A DNA stretch of 64,000 bases from positions 4,941,001 through 5,005,000 of the forward strand of contig NZ_CP036433.1 in the NCBI RefSeq assembly GCF_007751035.1, read 5' to 3'. Positions 17,558 to 26,487 of this stretch are shown piece after piece (the first letter of the stretch is position 1; each line of letters opens with the position of its first letter). The notes under the pieces are model-generated. The model did not search any database. It was not told the origin of the DNA and saw only the letters and a list, made by a program, of their open reading frames with translations. Origin of the DNA: Lignipirellula cremea (GTDB lineage: Bacteria; Planctomycetota; Planctomycetia; Pirellulales; Pirellulaceae). The position numbers were made by a program, and so were the translations under genes.

Positions 17558-17944
17558 ATGAATGTGATTGGGATCGGCACCGACATTGTCGAGTGCCTGC
17601 GAATCGCTCAAATGATCGAGCGGCATGGCGAGTTATTCGTCGGTCGGGTCTACACGGACCATGAGATTGAATACTGCAGCTCTCGCAAAGCGGCCACGCA
17701 GCATTATGCGGGACGCTGGGCCGCCAAAGAAGCCGTCCTGAAAGCACTGGGGACGGGCTGGTCGCGCGGCATTACCTGGCGCGATATTGAAGTGCACAAC
17801 GAAATCGGCGGCAAGCCCCATATCCGCCTTTGCGGCGGCGCCGGAGAAGTCAGCCAGCGACTGGGCATCACGGAAATGATGATCAGCATTTCGCACTGCC
17901 GCTCGCACGCTACGGCCTACGCGCTCGCCGTGAGCGACGCATGA
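17558..17944 (+). CDS. acpS: Holo-[acyl-carrier-protein] synthase
   Basis: AcpS transfers phosphopantetheine from CoA to a serine of acyl carrier protein. The 128-residue product has both family motifs: GTDIVE with the metal-ligand Asp9, and RWAAKEAVLKALG with Glu58. HNEIGGKPHIRL and ISISHCRSHATAYAL are further conserved blocks. The length is normal. The ATG follows GTGAGCC without a strong ribosome site. The gene is monocistronic as far as can be seen. Confidence 0.95.
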   Translation: MNVIGIGTDIVECLRIAQMIERHGELFVGRVYTDHEIEYCSSRKAATQHYAGRWAAKEAVLKALGTGWSRGITWRDIEVHNEIGGKPHIRLCGGAGEVSQRLGITEMMISISHCRSHATAYALAVSDA

Positions 17945-18082
17945 AGTCGTGAGTGACGAGTCAACAGAAGCGGAGCCGAAGCAGGGCTTAAGGAATGCAG
18001 AGCCCCGGCGAGGTCGTGCGCCGTCAGGGAAACGCCCTGGCATGCGTAGCGGCGGACGTGCGTCGACCCACGGTTGCACGAG

Positions 18083-18207
18083 TGCTGCGTCAAGGCAAAG
18101 AGTTCGGGTTCTTCCAATTAGCCGTTTTGGCGATAGCCACGGTTAACTAAAAGGAACAGGGGCTCGCGCGAAAATGGCCAAACCTGAAATGGAAACTTGA
18201 CGCACCA
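18083..18207 (+). mobile_element. MITE type B, copy 2 (125 bp), at the csrA stop codon
   Basis: The 125-bp core is nearly identical to the other type B copies, with the same 12-bp terminal inverted repeats. The right flank CTAG (18208-18211) contains the stop codon of csrA, read on the minus strand; the left flank is CGAG. The insertion therefore separates csrA from whatever followed it without altering the protein. Confidence 0.85.
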
Positions 18208-18384
18208 CTAGGCGCTTTTTGCTTCGGGCGGCGCGTGCGGTTCCAGCTCTTCACGGAGCACTAGCAAGTCGGCTGGAGCTTCGATTCCCAGACGCACCTT
18301 TTCTCCGGAGACTCGTACGACCGTGATCACGATCGAGTCGCCGAGTTTAAGGCGTTCGCCTTCCTTCCTTGAAAGGACCAACAT
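18208..18384 (-). CDS. csrA: Carbon storage regulator CsrA
   Basis: This small RNA-binding protein controls translation by binding GGA motifs in mRNA leaders. The 58-residue product starts MLVLSRKEGERLKLGDSI, contains ITVVRVSGEKVRLGIEAP and then the LLVLREEL helix, which covers the whole CsrA family. The conserved Leu4 and Arg6 and the GxKVRLGI block with Arg31 are present. The ATG at 18384 has a GGAAG site 9 bp upstream. The TAG stop lies in the 4-bp flank of a MITE. The gene upstream on the same strand (18459-18743) probably shares its transcript. Confidence 0.93.
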   Translation of the reverse strand: MLVLSRKEGERLKLGDSIVITVVRVSGEKVRLGIEAPADLLVLREELEPHAPPEAKSA

Positions 18385-18458
18385 AATATCGCGCTTCCGT
18401 GGGCTAGGGGGCCGTTCCTCACTGCGGAGTGAGGCTTGTAGTCAAATGGTGCAGATCT

Positions 18459-18743
18459 CTAGGCGGCTTTGGCAAGGGCCGGGGCCTGTTTCAATTCGGT
18501 CTTGTAAACCCGTTCGCCCGTCGACCCATAAAACAGGATCGTATTCCGGTCGGTTTCCCAGATGGCGGTCAGTTTGACGCTACGCGGTCCATGCAGACAG
18601 AAATAGATGCCGCACGGAGCGCCTTTGCGGACCAGGTACCGTTCCGTGATCTCGAACGCGCCAACTTCAAAGTCGTTTTTCTCGCAAAGAGTTTGATGAA
18701 CATACTCACGAAGCTCTTCTAAACTGGCGATGTCGGCGGGCAT
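18459..18743 (-). CDS. Small protein of unknown function upstream of csrA
   Basis: The 94-residue product starts MPADIASLEELREYVHQTLC at 18743. It has one N-terminal helix and then a beta-rich part (GAFEITERYLVRKGAPCGIYFCLHGPRSVKLTAIWE). There is no signal peptide or membrane segment. It precedes csrA with a gap of 74 bp on the same strand, so co-transcription is likely. The compact form and position next to csrA make a regulatory or RNA-related role possible but unproven. Confidence 0.7.
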   Translation of the reverse strand: MPADIASLEELREYVHQTLCEKNDFEVGAFEITERYLVRKGAPCGIYFCLHGPRSVKLTAIWETDRNTILFYGSTGERVYKTELKQAPALAKAA

Positions 18744-19234
18744 ACGGTTAGCGAGTCCTGGCAAGGGCGTGGGAGAGGGAGTCGTTCTGCCGGTAGGAAT
18801 GCGCAAGGCGGGTGTTCTCTATCATCGGACGAGACTGCCCCGAAATTTGCGATCATTTTGTGAGAACTTTATCGACCGGTGGCTGGAACAGGCGAAAGGT
18901 TCTCGGCGGCGGCAGGGCGTGTGTTTGCACTGCGCCGGCGATGTGTTATCGTCCCCTTCGGCTGCGAACGTTCCACGTTTTCGATCCCGCCGTTAGAGGC
19001 GGTATAAACCGCGAATCCTTGACTGACCCGCAAGGTCGGGCGCGGGAGTCTTCTTAAACGGCTGGCGGACCGCATTACGGTTCAAGCCCGCGTCACCCTC
19101 AAAGAATGCCGCGACGGGATCCCGTTTTTTCAGGAAAAGAACGAGAATCGGCGGTCTTGACGCGCGCCATCGGGTCGATATTGTAAAAAACTTCCCACTG
19201 ATCGTTAAAGTTTTACTTGAAGGATGCATCGCAC
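18744..19234. other. Intergenic region with hairpins
   Basis: This region lies between divergent genes. It contains two small hairpins: a GCGGT/ACCGC stem with loop ATAA at 19000-19013, and a 9-bp stem with a 2-nt bulge at 19021-19050 (GACT-GA-CCCGC with GCGGG-AGTC) followed by TTCTT. The second could be a terminator of a short transcript, but I see no promoter to go with it. No small gene is visible. Confidence 0.4.
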
Positions 19235-20734
19235 ATGACTGCAACTGCCAGGGTCTACCTTGCTATCGACCTGGGAGCTTCCAGCGGACGGGTGCTGGCC
19301 GGCCTGTTCGACGGGAAGCGGCTGCAGCTGGAGGAAGTGCATCGCTTTGAGAATGGCGGCGTGCGGGCCGCCGGCCGCATGTACTGGAATGTGCTGCGAC
19401 TGTGGCGCGAGATCCAGAACGGCTTGCGGGCGGCGAGCGCGAAATTTGGCGACGCCATTGTGAGCATCGGTGTAGATACCTGGGGCGTCGACTTCTGCCT
19501 GCTGGGCCGGAACGACGAACTGCTGGGGAATCCGTTCCACTATCGGGATCCGCAGACCCAGGGAATTCTCGACAAGGCCTTCGGCATTGTCAGCCGGGAA
19601 GAGATTTTCGAAGCGACCGGCCTGCAGTTCATGGAGTTCAACTCGCTGTACCAGTTGCTGGCGATGAAGCTGCAGGATTCGCCCCTGCTTAACATGGCCG
19701 ATTCGTTTCTGATGATGCCCGACCTGTTCCACTGGTTGCTCACCGGGCAGAAGTGCAACGAAATGACGAATGCGTCGACGACCCAGTTTTTCAATCCGCA
19801 AACCGGCGGATGGGCGACCGACCTGCTCGACAACTTCGACCTGCCCTCCCACATTTTGTGCGACCTGCGTCAGCCGGGCGACGTGCTGGGTCCGCTGCGC
19901 GAGGGACTTGCGGCCGAACTAGGCCTGCCGGGCGTCCAGGTGGTGCTGCCAGGCACGCATGATACGGCAAGCGCCGTGATGGCTGCTCCCGCGGCGAGCA
20001 AGCCAGCCGCCCGGCCCGACTGGTGTTACATCAGCTCTGGCACCTGGTCGCTGATGGGGGCCGAAACGCCGCAGCCCAAAGTCAACGCGAAATGCCTGGA
20101 GTTGAACTTCACCAACGAAGGCGGCGTCGGCGGATCCACGCGGCTGCTGAAAAACATTGCGGGACTTTGGCTGGTGCAGGAGTGCCGTCGCACCTGGCGG
20201 GAACAGGGCCACGAATACGGCTGGGGCGAGTTGATCCGCCGCGCCAGCGACAGCCTGCCGCTGCAGTCGCTGGTCAACCCCGACGACGCTCGCTTCACAT
20301 CGCCCCGCAGCATGCCCGAGGCGTTATCCGCGTTCTGCCAGGAAACGGGCCAGCCCGCGCCGCAGACCGAAGGCGCCGTGATTCGCTGCGCGCTGGAAAG
20401 CCTGGCGCTACGTTACCGGATGGGGCTCGACTGGCTGGAAGAACTGGTCGGCGGCACGCTGGACACCATCCACATTATTGGCGGCGGCACGCAGAACCAG
20501 TTGCTGAACCAGATGGCGGCCGACGCCTGTAATCGCAGGGTGGTCGCCGGACCCGTCGAAGCGACCGCACTGGGGAACGTCATGATGCAGGCCATCGCCG
20601 CAGGTGATGTCGGCTCGATCGCCGAGGCGCGGGAGGTGATCCGCAAGAGCTTCGAAGTACAAACGTACGAGCCGAAGAATCCCACACTTTGGAACGACGC
20701 GTTCGACCGTTTCGTGAAAATTACTGCCCAGTAA
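19235..20734 (+). CDS. rhaB: Rhamnulokinase
   Basis: RhaB phosphorylates L-rhamnulose (some members also L-fuculose) in the FGGY kinase family. The 499-residue protein begins with the phosphate-binding loop AIDLGASSGRV. It contains GVDTWGVDFCLLG, FHYRDPQT, the ATP-binding YISSGTWSLMG and IHIIGGGTQNQLLNQM. The ATG at 19235 has an AAGGA site 10 bp upstream. No isomerase, aldolase or microcompartment gene lies beside it, so the rest of the pathway must be elsewhere. The class II-type aldolase at 29914-30687 might be related but is 9 kb away. Confidence 0.92.
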   Translation: MTATARVYLAIDLGASSGRVLAGLFDGKRLQLEEVHRFENGGVRAAGRMYWNVLRLWREIQNGLRAASAKFGDAIVSIGVDTWGVDFCLLGRNDELLGNPFHYRDPQTQGILDKAFGIVSREEIFEATGLQFMEFNSLYQLLAMKLQDSPLLNMADSFLMMPDLFHWLLTGQKCNEMTNASTTQFFNPQTGGWATDLLDNFDLPSHILCDLRQPGDVLGPLREGLAAELGLPGVQVVLPGTHDTASAVMAAPAASKPAARPDWCYISSGTWSLMGAETPQPKVNAKCLELNFTNEGGVGGSTRLLKNIAGLWLVQECRRTWREQGHEYGWGELIRRASDSLPLQSLVNPDDARFTSPRSMPEALSAFCQETGQPAPQTEGAVIRCALESLALRYRMGLDWLEELVGGTLDTIHIIGGGTQNQLLNQMAADACNRRVVAGPVEATALGNVMMQAIAAGDVGSIAEAREVIRKSFEVQTYEPKNPTLWNDAFDRFVKITAQ

Positions 20735-20758
20735 ACGGCGGCTTTTGTTCAAGGATGC

Positions 20759-20777
20759 GGCCGTTCAGCGGCCCTTA
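20759..20777 (+). terminator. Possible weak terminator of rhaB
   Basis: A 5-bp GC stem GGCCG/CGGCC with loop TTCAG is followed by CTTATT. It lies 25 bp after rhaB, at the convergent 3' ends. The stem is short. Confidence 0.35.
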
Positions 20778-21206
20778 TTCGTCGTCTGTCGATTCCGATT
20801 CCGTGGGCTGGGCGGCGGGGGTGATTCCGGTGTGATCGCCCAGTCGGAACGGGTATTCAAAGAAGGCTTCCTTTCCCTGGCGGAGGAAGACCCGCACCCG
20901 GACGCACCAGTGGATTTTGACGATGCGTCCTTCATAGGTCAGAGGGCTGTTGGGCAGCGCTGTTTGAAAGCGATGCAGCGTGCGCAGATCGCCTTCGTCG
21001 GCGTCGCCGGCCGTGCGTCGCTCAAAGTAATGCACGCCGAAGTCTTCGTCCCCTTTGCCTTCCGTCCACCACAGGACAGAGCTTTCGATTGCCTTGACCT
21101 CGCCCGGTCCCACCGCATCGATCTGATGCTCGCATTCCAGGATTTCGCCAGGGCGAAACACATGGTGCGGGTCGCGAATCGTAAGGCTAATGAGCGGCTC
21201 CATCAT
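20775..21206 (-). CDS. Arrestin-like beta-sandwich protein (small)
   Basis: The 143-residue soluble protein lacks signal and membrane segments. Its pattern (SLTIRDPHHVFRPGEILECEH at the start, IVKIHWCVRVRVFLRQGKEAFFEYPFRLG near the end) is that of an arrestin-like N-terminal sandwich, where a first strand is followed by a long stretch and then paired strands. It overlaps the upstream membrane gene by 4 bp (ATGA), so the two are translationally coupled and very likely partners. Function unknown. Confidence 0.7.
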   Translation of the reverse strand: MMEPLISLTIRDPHHVFRPGEILECEHQIDAVGPGEVKAIESSVLWWTEGKGDEDFGVHYFERRTAGDADEGDLRTLHRFQTALPNSPLTYEGRIVKIHWCVRVRVFLRQGKEAFFEYPFRLGDHTGITPAAQPTESESTDDE

Positions 21207-22243
21207 GGCGATGAATCCTGAGGCGAAGGGAAAACAACGATCGGAAAAGCGCGCTCAAATGTGGGCCACGCCCGGGAGCGGCCACGCACCACCAGACGCC
21301 AGCGAACCGCGTTGCACTGCGCGTTAAAGGAGTGCATCGCCCCGGCAGGGATGGTCATGTCGACCTGTTTCTCAAAGGGGACGCCGGGGGCGATTTCAAA
21401 GTCTTTCTCGTTCAGCAAGGTCGCCCGAAAGACCTCCTGCCGCTCGGAACGAACATCGGTGCCATGCCGATAAGCGGCTTCCTCTTCACAGACCAGCGTG
21501 AGCAGCAACTGCTGGATTCGTAACTGGCCGGACTGGGACAGGAAGACCCCGTAGGTTCCCCGCGGGTACAGCGGATGGTCGGAGATTTCGACATTGGTCG
21601 GTCCAATGCCGGTGAACAGCAGCAACCGCCGCAGGAAATAATAGATGGCCCAGAATCCCACCGCCACGAACGGCGCCAGAAAACAGGTGAGAAACCAGTC
21701 GGGCTCTCCTTCGGCATGACGTTTAACCGCCAGCACAATCAGCGAGACGGCGATCACATTCCAGACCACGCAGATCATGGCGATGAATAGCAGTCGCCAG
21801 AACGGGGTCTCCGCCGAAGGCAAGCGATAGGCCAGACGCACGCCCGGGCTGCTGGTAATATCCTCCCGGCTATCAATCGTGGGGTACGTCTGCAAATCAG
21901 GATCGCTGTCGGAAAGCAGGTCGATTTCCCGCGCCTGGCGGGAAATGACGGAACGCCGTTCCGCCGACGCACTAAACTGCAGCAGCGATCGCACAATACC
22001 CGCGGCCCCAATCAGGAAAAACGAGGCCAGCACCAGCAGCACCAGCCACAGCAGCCAGCCGCTGACATACATGGGGCCGCCCTGATCCAGCAGCAACTGC
22101 GAGGCGATCAGGGCCGCCAGGGCAATCGCGCCCACCAGGAAAATGGCGGCAAAAAACAGCGCTTCCCCCACACCGCCTGCAACCGTGGAGCCAGTGGTGC
22201 GATGGCCGCGTTTCTTTTGCCAAAGGGAGAATAGTCTCGCCAC
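21203..22243 (-). CDS. Membrane protein with cytoplasmic arrestin-like region
   Basis: From the GTG at 22243 the product has about 346 residues. Two N-terminal membrane segments (ALFFAAIFLVGAIALAALIA and GWLLWLVLLVLASFFLIG) are followed, after a soluble part, by two more (LFIAMICVVWNVIAVSLIVLAV and FLAPFVAVGFWAIYYFL). The C-terminal region ends FEKQVDMTIPAGAMHSFNAQCNAVRWRLVVRG, the typical second half of an arrestin-like sandwich. AGGA lies 10 bp before the GTG; an ATG at 22330 or a start at 22366 would add a basic leader. The downstream gene overlaps by 4 bp. Confidence 0.7.
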   Translation of the reverse strand: MARLFSLWQKKRGHRTTGSTVAGGVGEALFFAAIFLVGAIALAALIASQLLLDQGGPMYVSGWLLWLVLLVLASFFLIGAAGIVRSLLQFSASAERRSVISRQAREIDLLSDSDPDLQTYPTIDSREDITSSPGVRLAYRLPSAETPFWRLLFIAMICVVWNVIAVSLIVLAVKRHAEGEPDWFLTCFLAPFVAVGFWAIYYFLRRLLLFTGIGPTNVEISDHPLYPRGTYGVFLSQSGQLRIQQLLLTLVCEEEAAYRHGTDVRSERQEVFRATLLNEKDFEIAPGVPFEKQVDMTIPAGAMHSFNAQCNAVRWRLVVRGRSRAWPTFERAFPIVVFPSPQDSSP

Positions 22244-22554
22244 GATGATTGGATCCTGGCGCCTTGCCGGACGCACGGAGGGGGTTCGAGCAACTAACAG
22301 GACAAGCGGCTTGCAGCGGGGCAAACGCATTGCCGAACTTGACGAGCCCCAGGCATTGTACTCCAATCGCGGAGGCCGACCGGTTCCAAGGTACTCGCTG
22401 GGGAGTCTGATTTATACCCGCTCCCGTTCAGCTTGCGAGGGGATAGTCGGTCGTAGCGGCCAGGACGCCCTCTTCCCCGGCGCCGAATGCAGGGGATTGC
22501 CCCCCCGATGGTCCGCCAACGAAGCTTTCAAACACCTTGCGAAAGATCACCCCG

Positions 22555-23826
22555 ATGCCCAATAATTTCCCCCCTCTCTGCTCCAGCCTGCTGGCTGCCG
22601 TCGCCCTTTGCCTGCCGTATGCATCCGCCGCGCCCGCCAGCGCAGGCGAATGGCCGCAAATCCTTGGCCCCCAGCGGAACGCCCAGGCCAGTAACGAAAC
22701 GCTGGCCGCCCGCTGGCCGGCCACTGGCCCGAAAGTTCTGTGGAAAGCGAAAGTCGGCGACGGTTTTGCCGGACCCGTGATTCAGGGCGATACGGTTGTC
22801 GTTTTTCATCGGGTAGGCAATAACGAACGCCTGGAAGCACTCTCGATCGCTGACGGCAGTTCGCAATGGACGACCGATTTCCCCGCCAGTTACCAGGCTC
22901 GGATAAACCCCGATAACGGCCCACGATGCACCCCTTTGATCCATGGGGACCGCGTGTACGCCTTTGGGGCCGCCGGCGATTTGTACTGCGTGGATCTCAA
23001 ATCGGGGCGAAAAATCTGGACGCGCGGCCTGTACGCAGATTACCGCGGCGATGAAGGCTATTTTGGGGCGGGCAGCACGCCGATCGTGGCGGGCGACAAG
23101 TTGATCGTCAATGTGGGCGGCGCTCGCGAGCAGGCCGGTCTGGTGGCCCTGTCGCTGGATACCGGAAAAACCGTGTGGAAGGGAACCGACGAAGCCGCCA
23201 GCTATTCGTCCCCGGTGCTGGCGAATCTCCATGGCAAAACGCTGGCCCTGTTTATCACCCGCATGCACGCGATGGGGGTCGATCCGACCACCGGAGCCGT
23301 GCGTTTCAGCGTGCCGTTCGGCAAGCTGGGACCGACCGTCAATGCGGCGTCGCCGGTCGTCTTTGGCGACCATGTTTTTCTCTCCTCTAGTTACGGCGTC
23401 GGTTCCCGCGTGATCAGGATCCCGGCCACCGGCGAGCCCCAGGAGATCTGGAACAACGAAGTACTGGCCAGCCAGTACAGCACCAGTATTTATCACGACG
23501 GCTATCTCTACGGCAGCGACGGCCGTGAGGACTTTCACAACGGCCAGTTGCGCTGCGTGAACGCTCTGACGGGCGAAGTCGCCTGGACGGCCGATGAGGT
23601 CAACGTCGCCAACCTGATCCTGGCGGACGGCAAGCTGCTGATCGTTCAAGTCGAGGGCGAAATCGCCCTGGCCGAGGTCACGCCGGAAGCATACCGCCCG
23701 CTGGCGACCGCCCGGATCGCCGATGGCGTCACGCGGGCCTTGCCGGCCCTGTCCCAGGGACGCCTGTTTGTTCGACTTTCCGATCGCGATAACAGCCAGA
23801 TCCTGTGCCTGGAAGTCGGCAAGTAG
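22555..23826 (+). CDS. Secreted PQQ-type beta-propeller protein
   Basis: The 423-residue product has a signal peptide (cut near AAPASAG). It has about seven blade repeats of the PQQ-enzyme/BamB type, each ending in a W- or Y-containing strand, for example DGSSQWTTDF, DLKSGRKIWTRG, DTGKTVWKG and LTGEVAWTADE. The opening GEWPQILGPQRNAQASNE is the usual start of planctomycete PQQ-propeller proteins. The catalytic residues of quinoprotein dehydrogenases are not evident, so it is more likely a scaffold or binding protein. It stands alone. Confidence 0.85.
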   Translation: MPNNFPPLCSSLLAAVALCLPYASAAPASAGEWPQILGPQRNAQASNETLAARWPATGPKVLWKAKVGDGFAGPVIQGDTVVVFHRVGNNERLEALSIADGSSQWTTDFPASYQARINPDNGPRCTPLIHGDRVYAFGAAGDLYCVDLKSGRKIWTRGLYADYRGDEGYFGAGSTPIVAGDKLIVNVGGAREQAGLVALSLDTGKTVWKGTDEAASYSSPVLANLHGKTLALFITRMHAMGVDPTTGAVRFSVPFGKLGPTVNAASPVVFGDHVFLSSSYGVGSRVIRIPATGEPQEIWNNEVLASQYSTSIYHDGYLYGSDGREDFHNGQLRCVNALTGEVAWTADEVNVANLILADGKLLIVQVEGEIALAEVTPEAYRPLATARIADGVTRALPALSQGRLFVRLSDRDNSQILCLEVGK

Positions 23827-23893
23827 ACGGACCGTAAAACGGGCGACTGCGGAACAAGAAGCGGCGCCGATAGAGCCCTGCCGTCAGGCCGCG

Positions 23894-24802
23894 TTAGATC
23901 CGTCCCAGCGAACCGGTCCCCCAGACCCGGGCGATGACCAGCACGATCATCGCCGCCAGCACCATGATCAGCGACACGGCGACGGCCGCTTCCAGGTTGC
24001 CGATGCTCAGCTCCAGGAAGACGGTGGTCGACAGCACTTCGGTCTTGTTCCGGGTGGCGCCGGCAAAGATCAGCAGCGGTCCAAACTCGCCTAGCGCACG
24101 GGCCCAGGAGAGCGTGCCGGCCGTAACCATCCCCTGACGAGCCAGCGGAAACGCCACCATGCGGAACGCCTGGCCGTGGTTACAGCCCAGCGTCAGCGCC
24201 ACCTGTTCCGGCCGTGGGTCGATCTGGTCAAAGGTCGCCCGCATGGTCCGCACCGCAAAGGCGGCCGCCACCATGAACTGAGCCAGGATCACTGCGGGAA
24301 TCTTGTAGACCACCATCCCGCTGGCCAGATTGAACGGCCAGAACTGGAACAGAATCAGCAAGCTCAGTCCCACCACCAGCGGCGGCAGCACGATCGGAAT
24401 GTCCAGCATGGCGTCAAGCAGCGTGCGGCCCGGAAACCGGAATCGCGAGAGCGAATAACCCAGCGGCACCGCCACCAGCACCGACAGGATCGCCGTGAAA
24501 AAACAGGAGATCATCGTCAGCTTGATGGAGTATTGAATCTCGGGCTTGCCGAGCGCGGCCAGCATCCCCAGAACGGGACGCAGCACCACGCGGGCCCACT
24601 CCAGCCAGGCCGGCAGGGCGAACGTATCCGTTCCGTCGGACGTCATCATATAAACGACATCCGCCGCCAGCATGCCGACCAGCAGCACGACGTAAACGCC
24701 GCCCAGCACCAGCAACATCAGGTAAAAGGGGACGTCGGACCGCGGCATGTACAGCGGTTCCTCAGCGTCCGACGGATCGGATTTTTTTGCCAGGGTGCTC
24801 AT
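23894..24802 (-). CDS. modB: Molybdate-type ABC transporter permease
   Basis: The 302-residue inner-membrane protein has about six membrane segments. It carries the EAA-like ATPase contact loop in EQVALTLGCNHGQAFRMVAFPLARQGMVTAGTLSWARALGEFGPLLIFAG, which is diagnostic for ModB/CysT-type permeases. The N-terminal 40 residues are an extra cytoplasmic leader. It overlaps the binding-protein gene by 4 bp (ATGA) and is its downstream partner. No ATPase gene follows: the next gene is convergent. The substrate could be molybdate, tungstate or another oxyanion. The symbol is by family resemblance. Confidence 0.82.
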   Translation of the reverse strand: MSTLAKKSDPSDAEEPLYMPRSDVPFYLMLLVLGGVYVVLLVGMLAADVVYMMTSDGTDTFALPAWLEWARVVLRPVLGMLAALGKPEIQYSIKLTMISCFFTAILSVLVAVPLGYSLSRFRFPGRTLLDAMLDIPIVLPPLVVGLSLLILFQFWPFNLASGMVVYKIPAVILAQFMVAAAFAVRTMRATFDQIDPRPEQVALTLGCNHGQAFRMVAFPLARQGMVTAGTLSWARALGEFGPLLIFAGATRNKTEVLSTTVFLELSIGNLEAAVAVSLIMVLAAMIVLVIARVWGTGSLGRI

Positions 24803-26403
24803 GGGGTGGTGGAAGGCGATTCCAGTTTGCCGGCAGGAATGCGGAAGTGGAAACCGGCGCTTTCAAACGGATCGCGGGCGGCGGCAATCGCCGCGTAGAA
24901 CCGCCGGGCCAACTGCTTCTGCTCGCTGGAGCGGGCAATGGCGAACGGCTGCACGGCTTTGGCCGCATTGGACTCGATAAAAATCGTGTCGATCTTGCTC
25001 GCTTCCGGCAACGTGTCGGTGGCGTAAGCTAGTGCGGCGTCGACAGACCGGGTGGTCACGGTCGGCACCAGCAAGGCCGAAGTCGCTGTCTGCGTGACGA
25101 CATTCTCCATCACCTCGTCGTAAACGTTATGCGCTTCCAGGAGTTGGCGGGTGATCGCGCCGATCGTGCATTGCTCGGGCTGTCCCATGGCGATCTTCAA
25201 TCCCGGTTTGGTCAGATCCTGCAGGCTCTGGATGTTGCCGGGGTTCCCTTTGGGAACGGCGATCACCACGCTGGTATCGGAAATGTCGACATCTTCCTGG
25301 AACCAGTCCTCGACCGAATCCAGGTAATACCGGTCGCACGCCATGTACACATCGGGAAACCCGCCGGTCTGGTTCTGGTCGTGGATCGTTTTCATGGTGC
25401 CGGTGAGAATCCCGCAGCCGTTATACACCGTGTTGATCCGTACGCCTTCGCGCTCTTCAAACGCTTTGATGACGCCTTCGACCGCGCGACGATTCACGGA
25501 TCCGCAGAAGAAGGTCAGCTCAGGCGTTTCCACCCAGGGATCGCCTTTGAGCATCGAGTACCCCTTTTCCTGGAAAACCTTCTGCCCCTTGTCGCTTGCC
25601 GCCATGTACCGCGCGAACCGCAGTGCGGCCGCAGAACGCGGCGTATTGCTGAGGACGCCGACGGCAATGTTCGCCACGCCCAGGTCAAATTCAGGCACGC
25701 TAACGGCCTCACAGTCGGGATACAACGCCAGGGTCGTGTCCCAGACCACCGCCGCATCCGCCACGCCCAGCTTCACGTCGTTGGCCACTTCGGGCACGGT
25801 CGGTTTGAACACGCCGGTCTGCGTCACATGCTTTTCAAGTTTTTTCCAATGCCCGGACTTCAGAAGCAGGGTCCGGGTGGTTTTGCCGATGGCTGCCTGG
25901 TCGGGATTGCCGAGCGCCGTGCGGACGTCGTCGCGCAGCAGGTCGTCGACGGTCTGGATCTTTTTGGGGTTCCCTTTTTTCACCATGATGACCGGCTTCA
26001 TGACAGCCAGCGGCAAGCTCTCGCGGACGAGGCCTTTCTTCTGGGCCAGCTCGATGTAGCTTTGATCGGCCGCCAGATAAAGATCGCCGACTTTCGCGAT
26101 TTCAATCTGGCTGAGCAACGAGTTCGAACCGCCATACATCAGCTGCACCTTCACGCCGTACTCGCGTTCATAGTCCGCCGCGATCTGTTCGACAGGCGGT
26201 CGAATCCCTGCGGCGCAGTACAGCAGCAAGTCGCCATTCTGCTGCGACGAACCCGCGTCGCCATCTGCTGCGGGCGATGGCGTAGTCGAGGACGGATTAC
26301 CCATGGAATAGAGCATGACTCCCAGCAACGCCAGGAGTCCGATGCCGCCGAGGATGGCGACATAGAATCCGTTGGCGTTGCCTGGTCGAAGTGGAAAGGG
26401 CAT
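24799..26403 (-). CDS. Membrane-anchored protein with two tandem oxyanion-binding (ModA-like) domains
   Basis: The roughly 534-residue product has an N-terminal membrane anchor (VAILGGIGLLALLGVMLYSMG). Two similar periplasmic binding domains follow. The first begins GDLLLYCAAGIRPPVEQI and contains GDLYLAADQSYIELAQ; the second begins LTFFCGSVNRRAVEGVIKAF and contains FPDVYMACDRYYLD. In ordinary ModA proteins there is one such domain. The start at 26403 has an AGAAGG site 8 bp upstream; ATGs at 26424 and 26484 are alternatives. The stop overlaps the permease start by 4 bp. Confidence 0.85.
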   Translation of the reverse strand: MPFPLRPGNANGFYVAILGGIGLLALLGVMLYSMGNPSSTTPSPAADGDAGSSQQNGDLLLYCAAGIRPPVEQIAADYEREYGVKVQLMYGGSNSLLSQIEIAKVGDLYLAADQSYIELAQKKGLVRESLPLAVMKPVIMVKKGNPKKIQTVDDLLRDDVRTALGNPDQAAIGKTTRTLLLKSGHWKKLEKHVTQTGVFKPTVPEVANDVKLGVADAAVVWDTTLALYPDCEAVSVPEFDLGVANIAVGVLSNTPRSAAALRFARYMAASDKGQKVFQEKGYSMLKGDPWVETPELTFFCGSVNRRAVEGVIKAFEEREGVRINTVYNGCGILTGTMKTIHDQNQTGGFPDVYMACDRYYLDSVEDWFQEDVDISDTSVVIAVPKGNPGNIQSLQDLTKPGLKIAMGQPEQCTIGAITRQLLEAHNVYDEVMENVVTQTATSALLVPTVTTRSVDAALAYATDTLPEASKIDTIFIESNAAKAVQPFAIARSSEQKQLARRFYAAIAAARDPFESAGFHFRIPAGKLESPSTTP

Positions 26404-26487
26404 GAGGTTCGCCTTCTGAAGCATCAAAGAATCATCCCTTCCTGCCGGACGCGGGGTCGGCTGGAAAGGCACAACGTTTCGCACGAG

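Noticed and set aside
19000-19100. Possible tRNA (GGTTCAAGCC like a T loop)
   Set aside because: No acceptor, D or anticodon stems could be formed around it.
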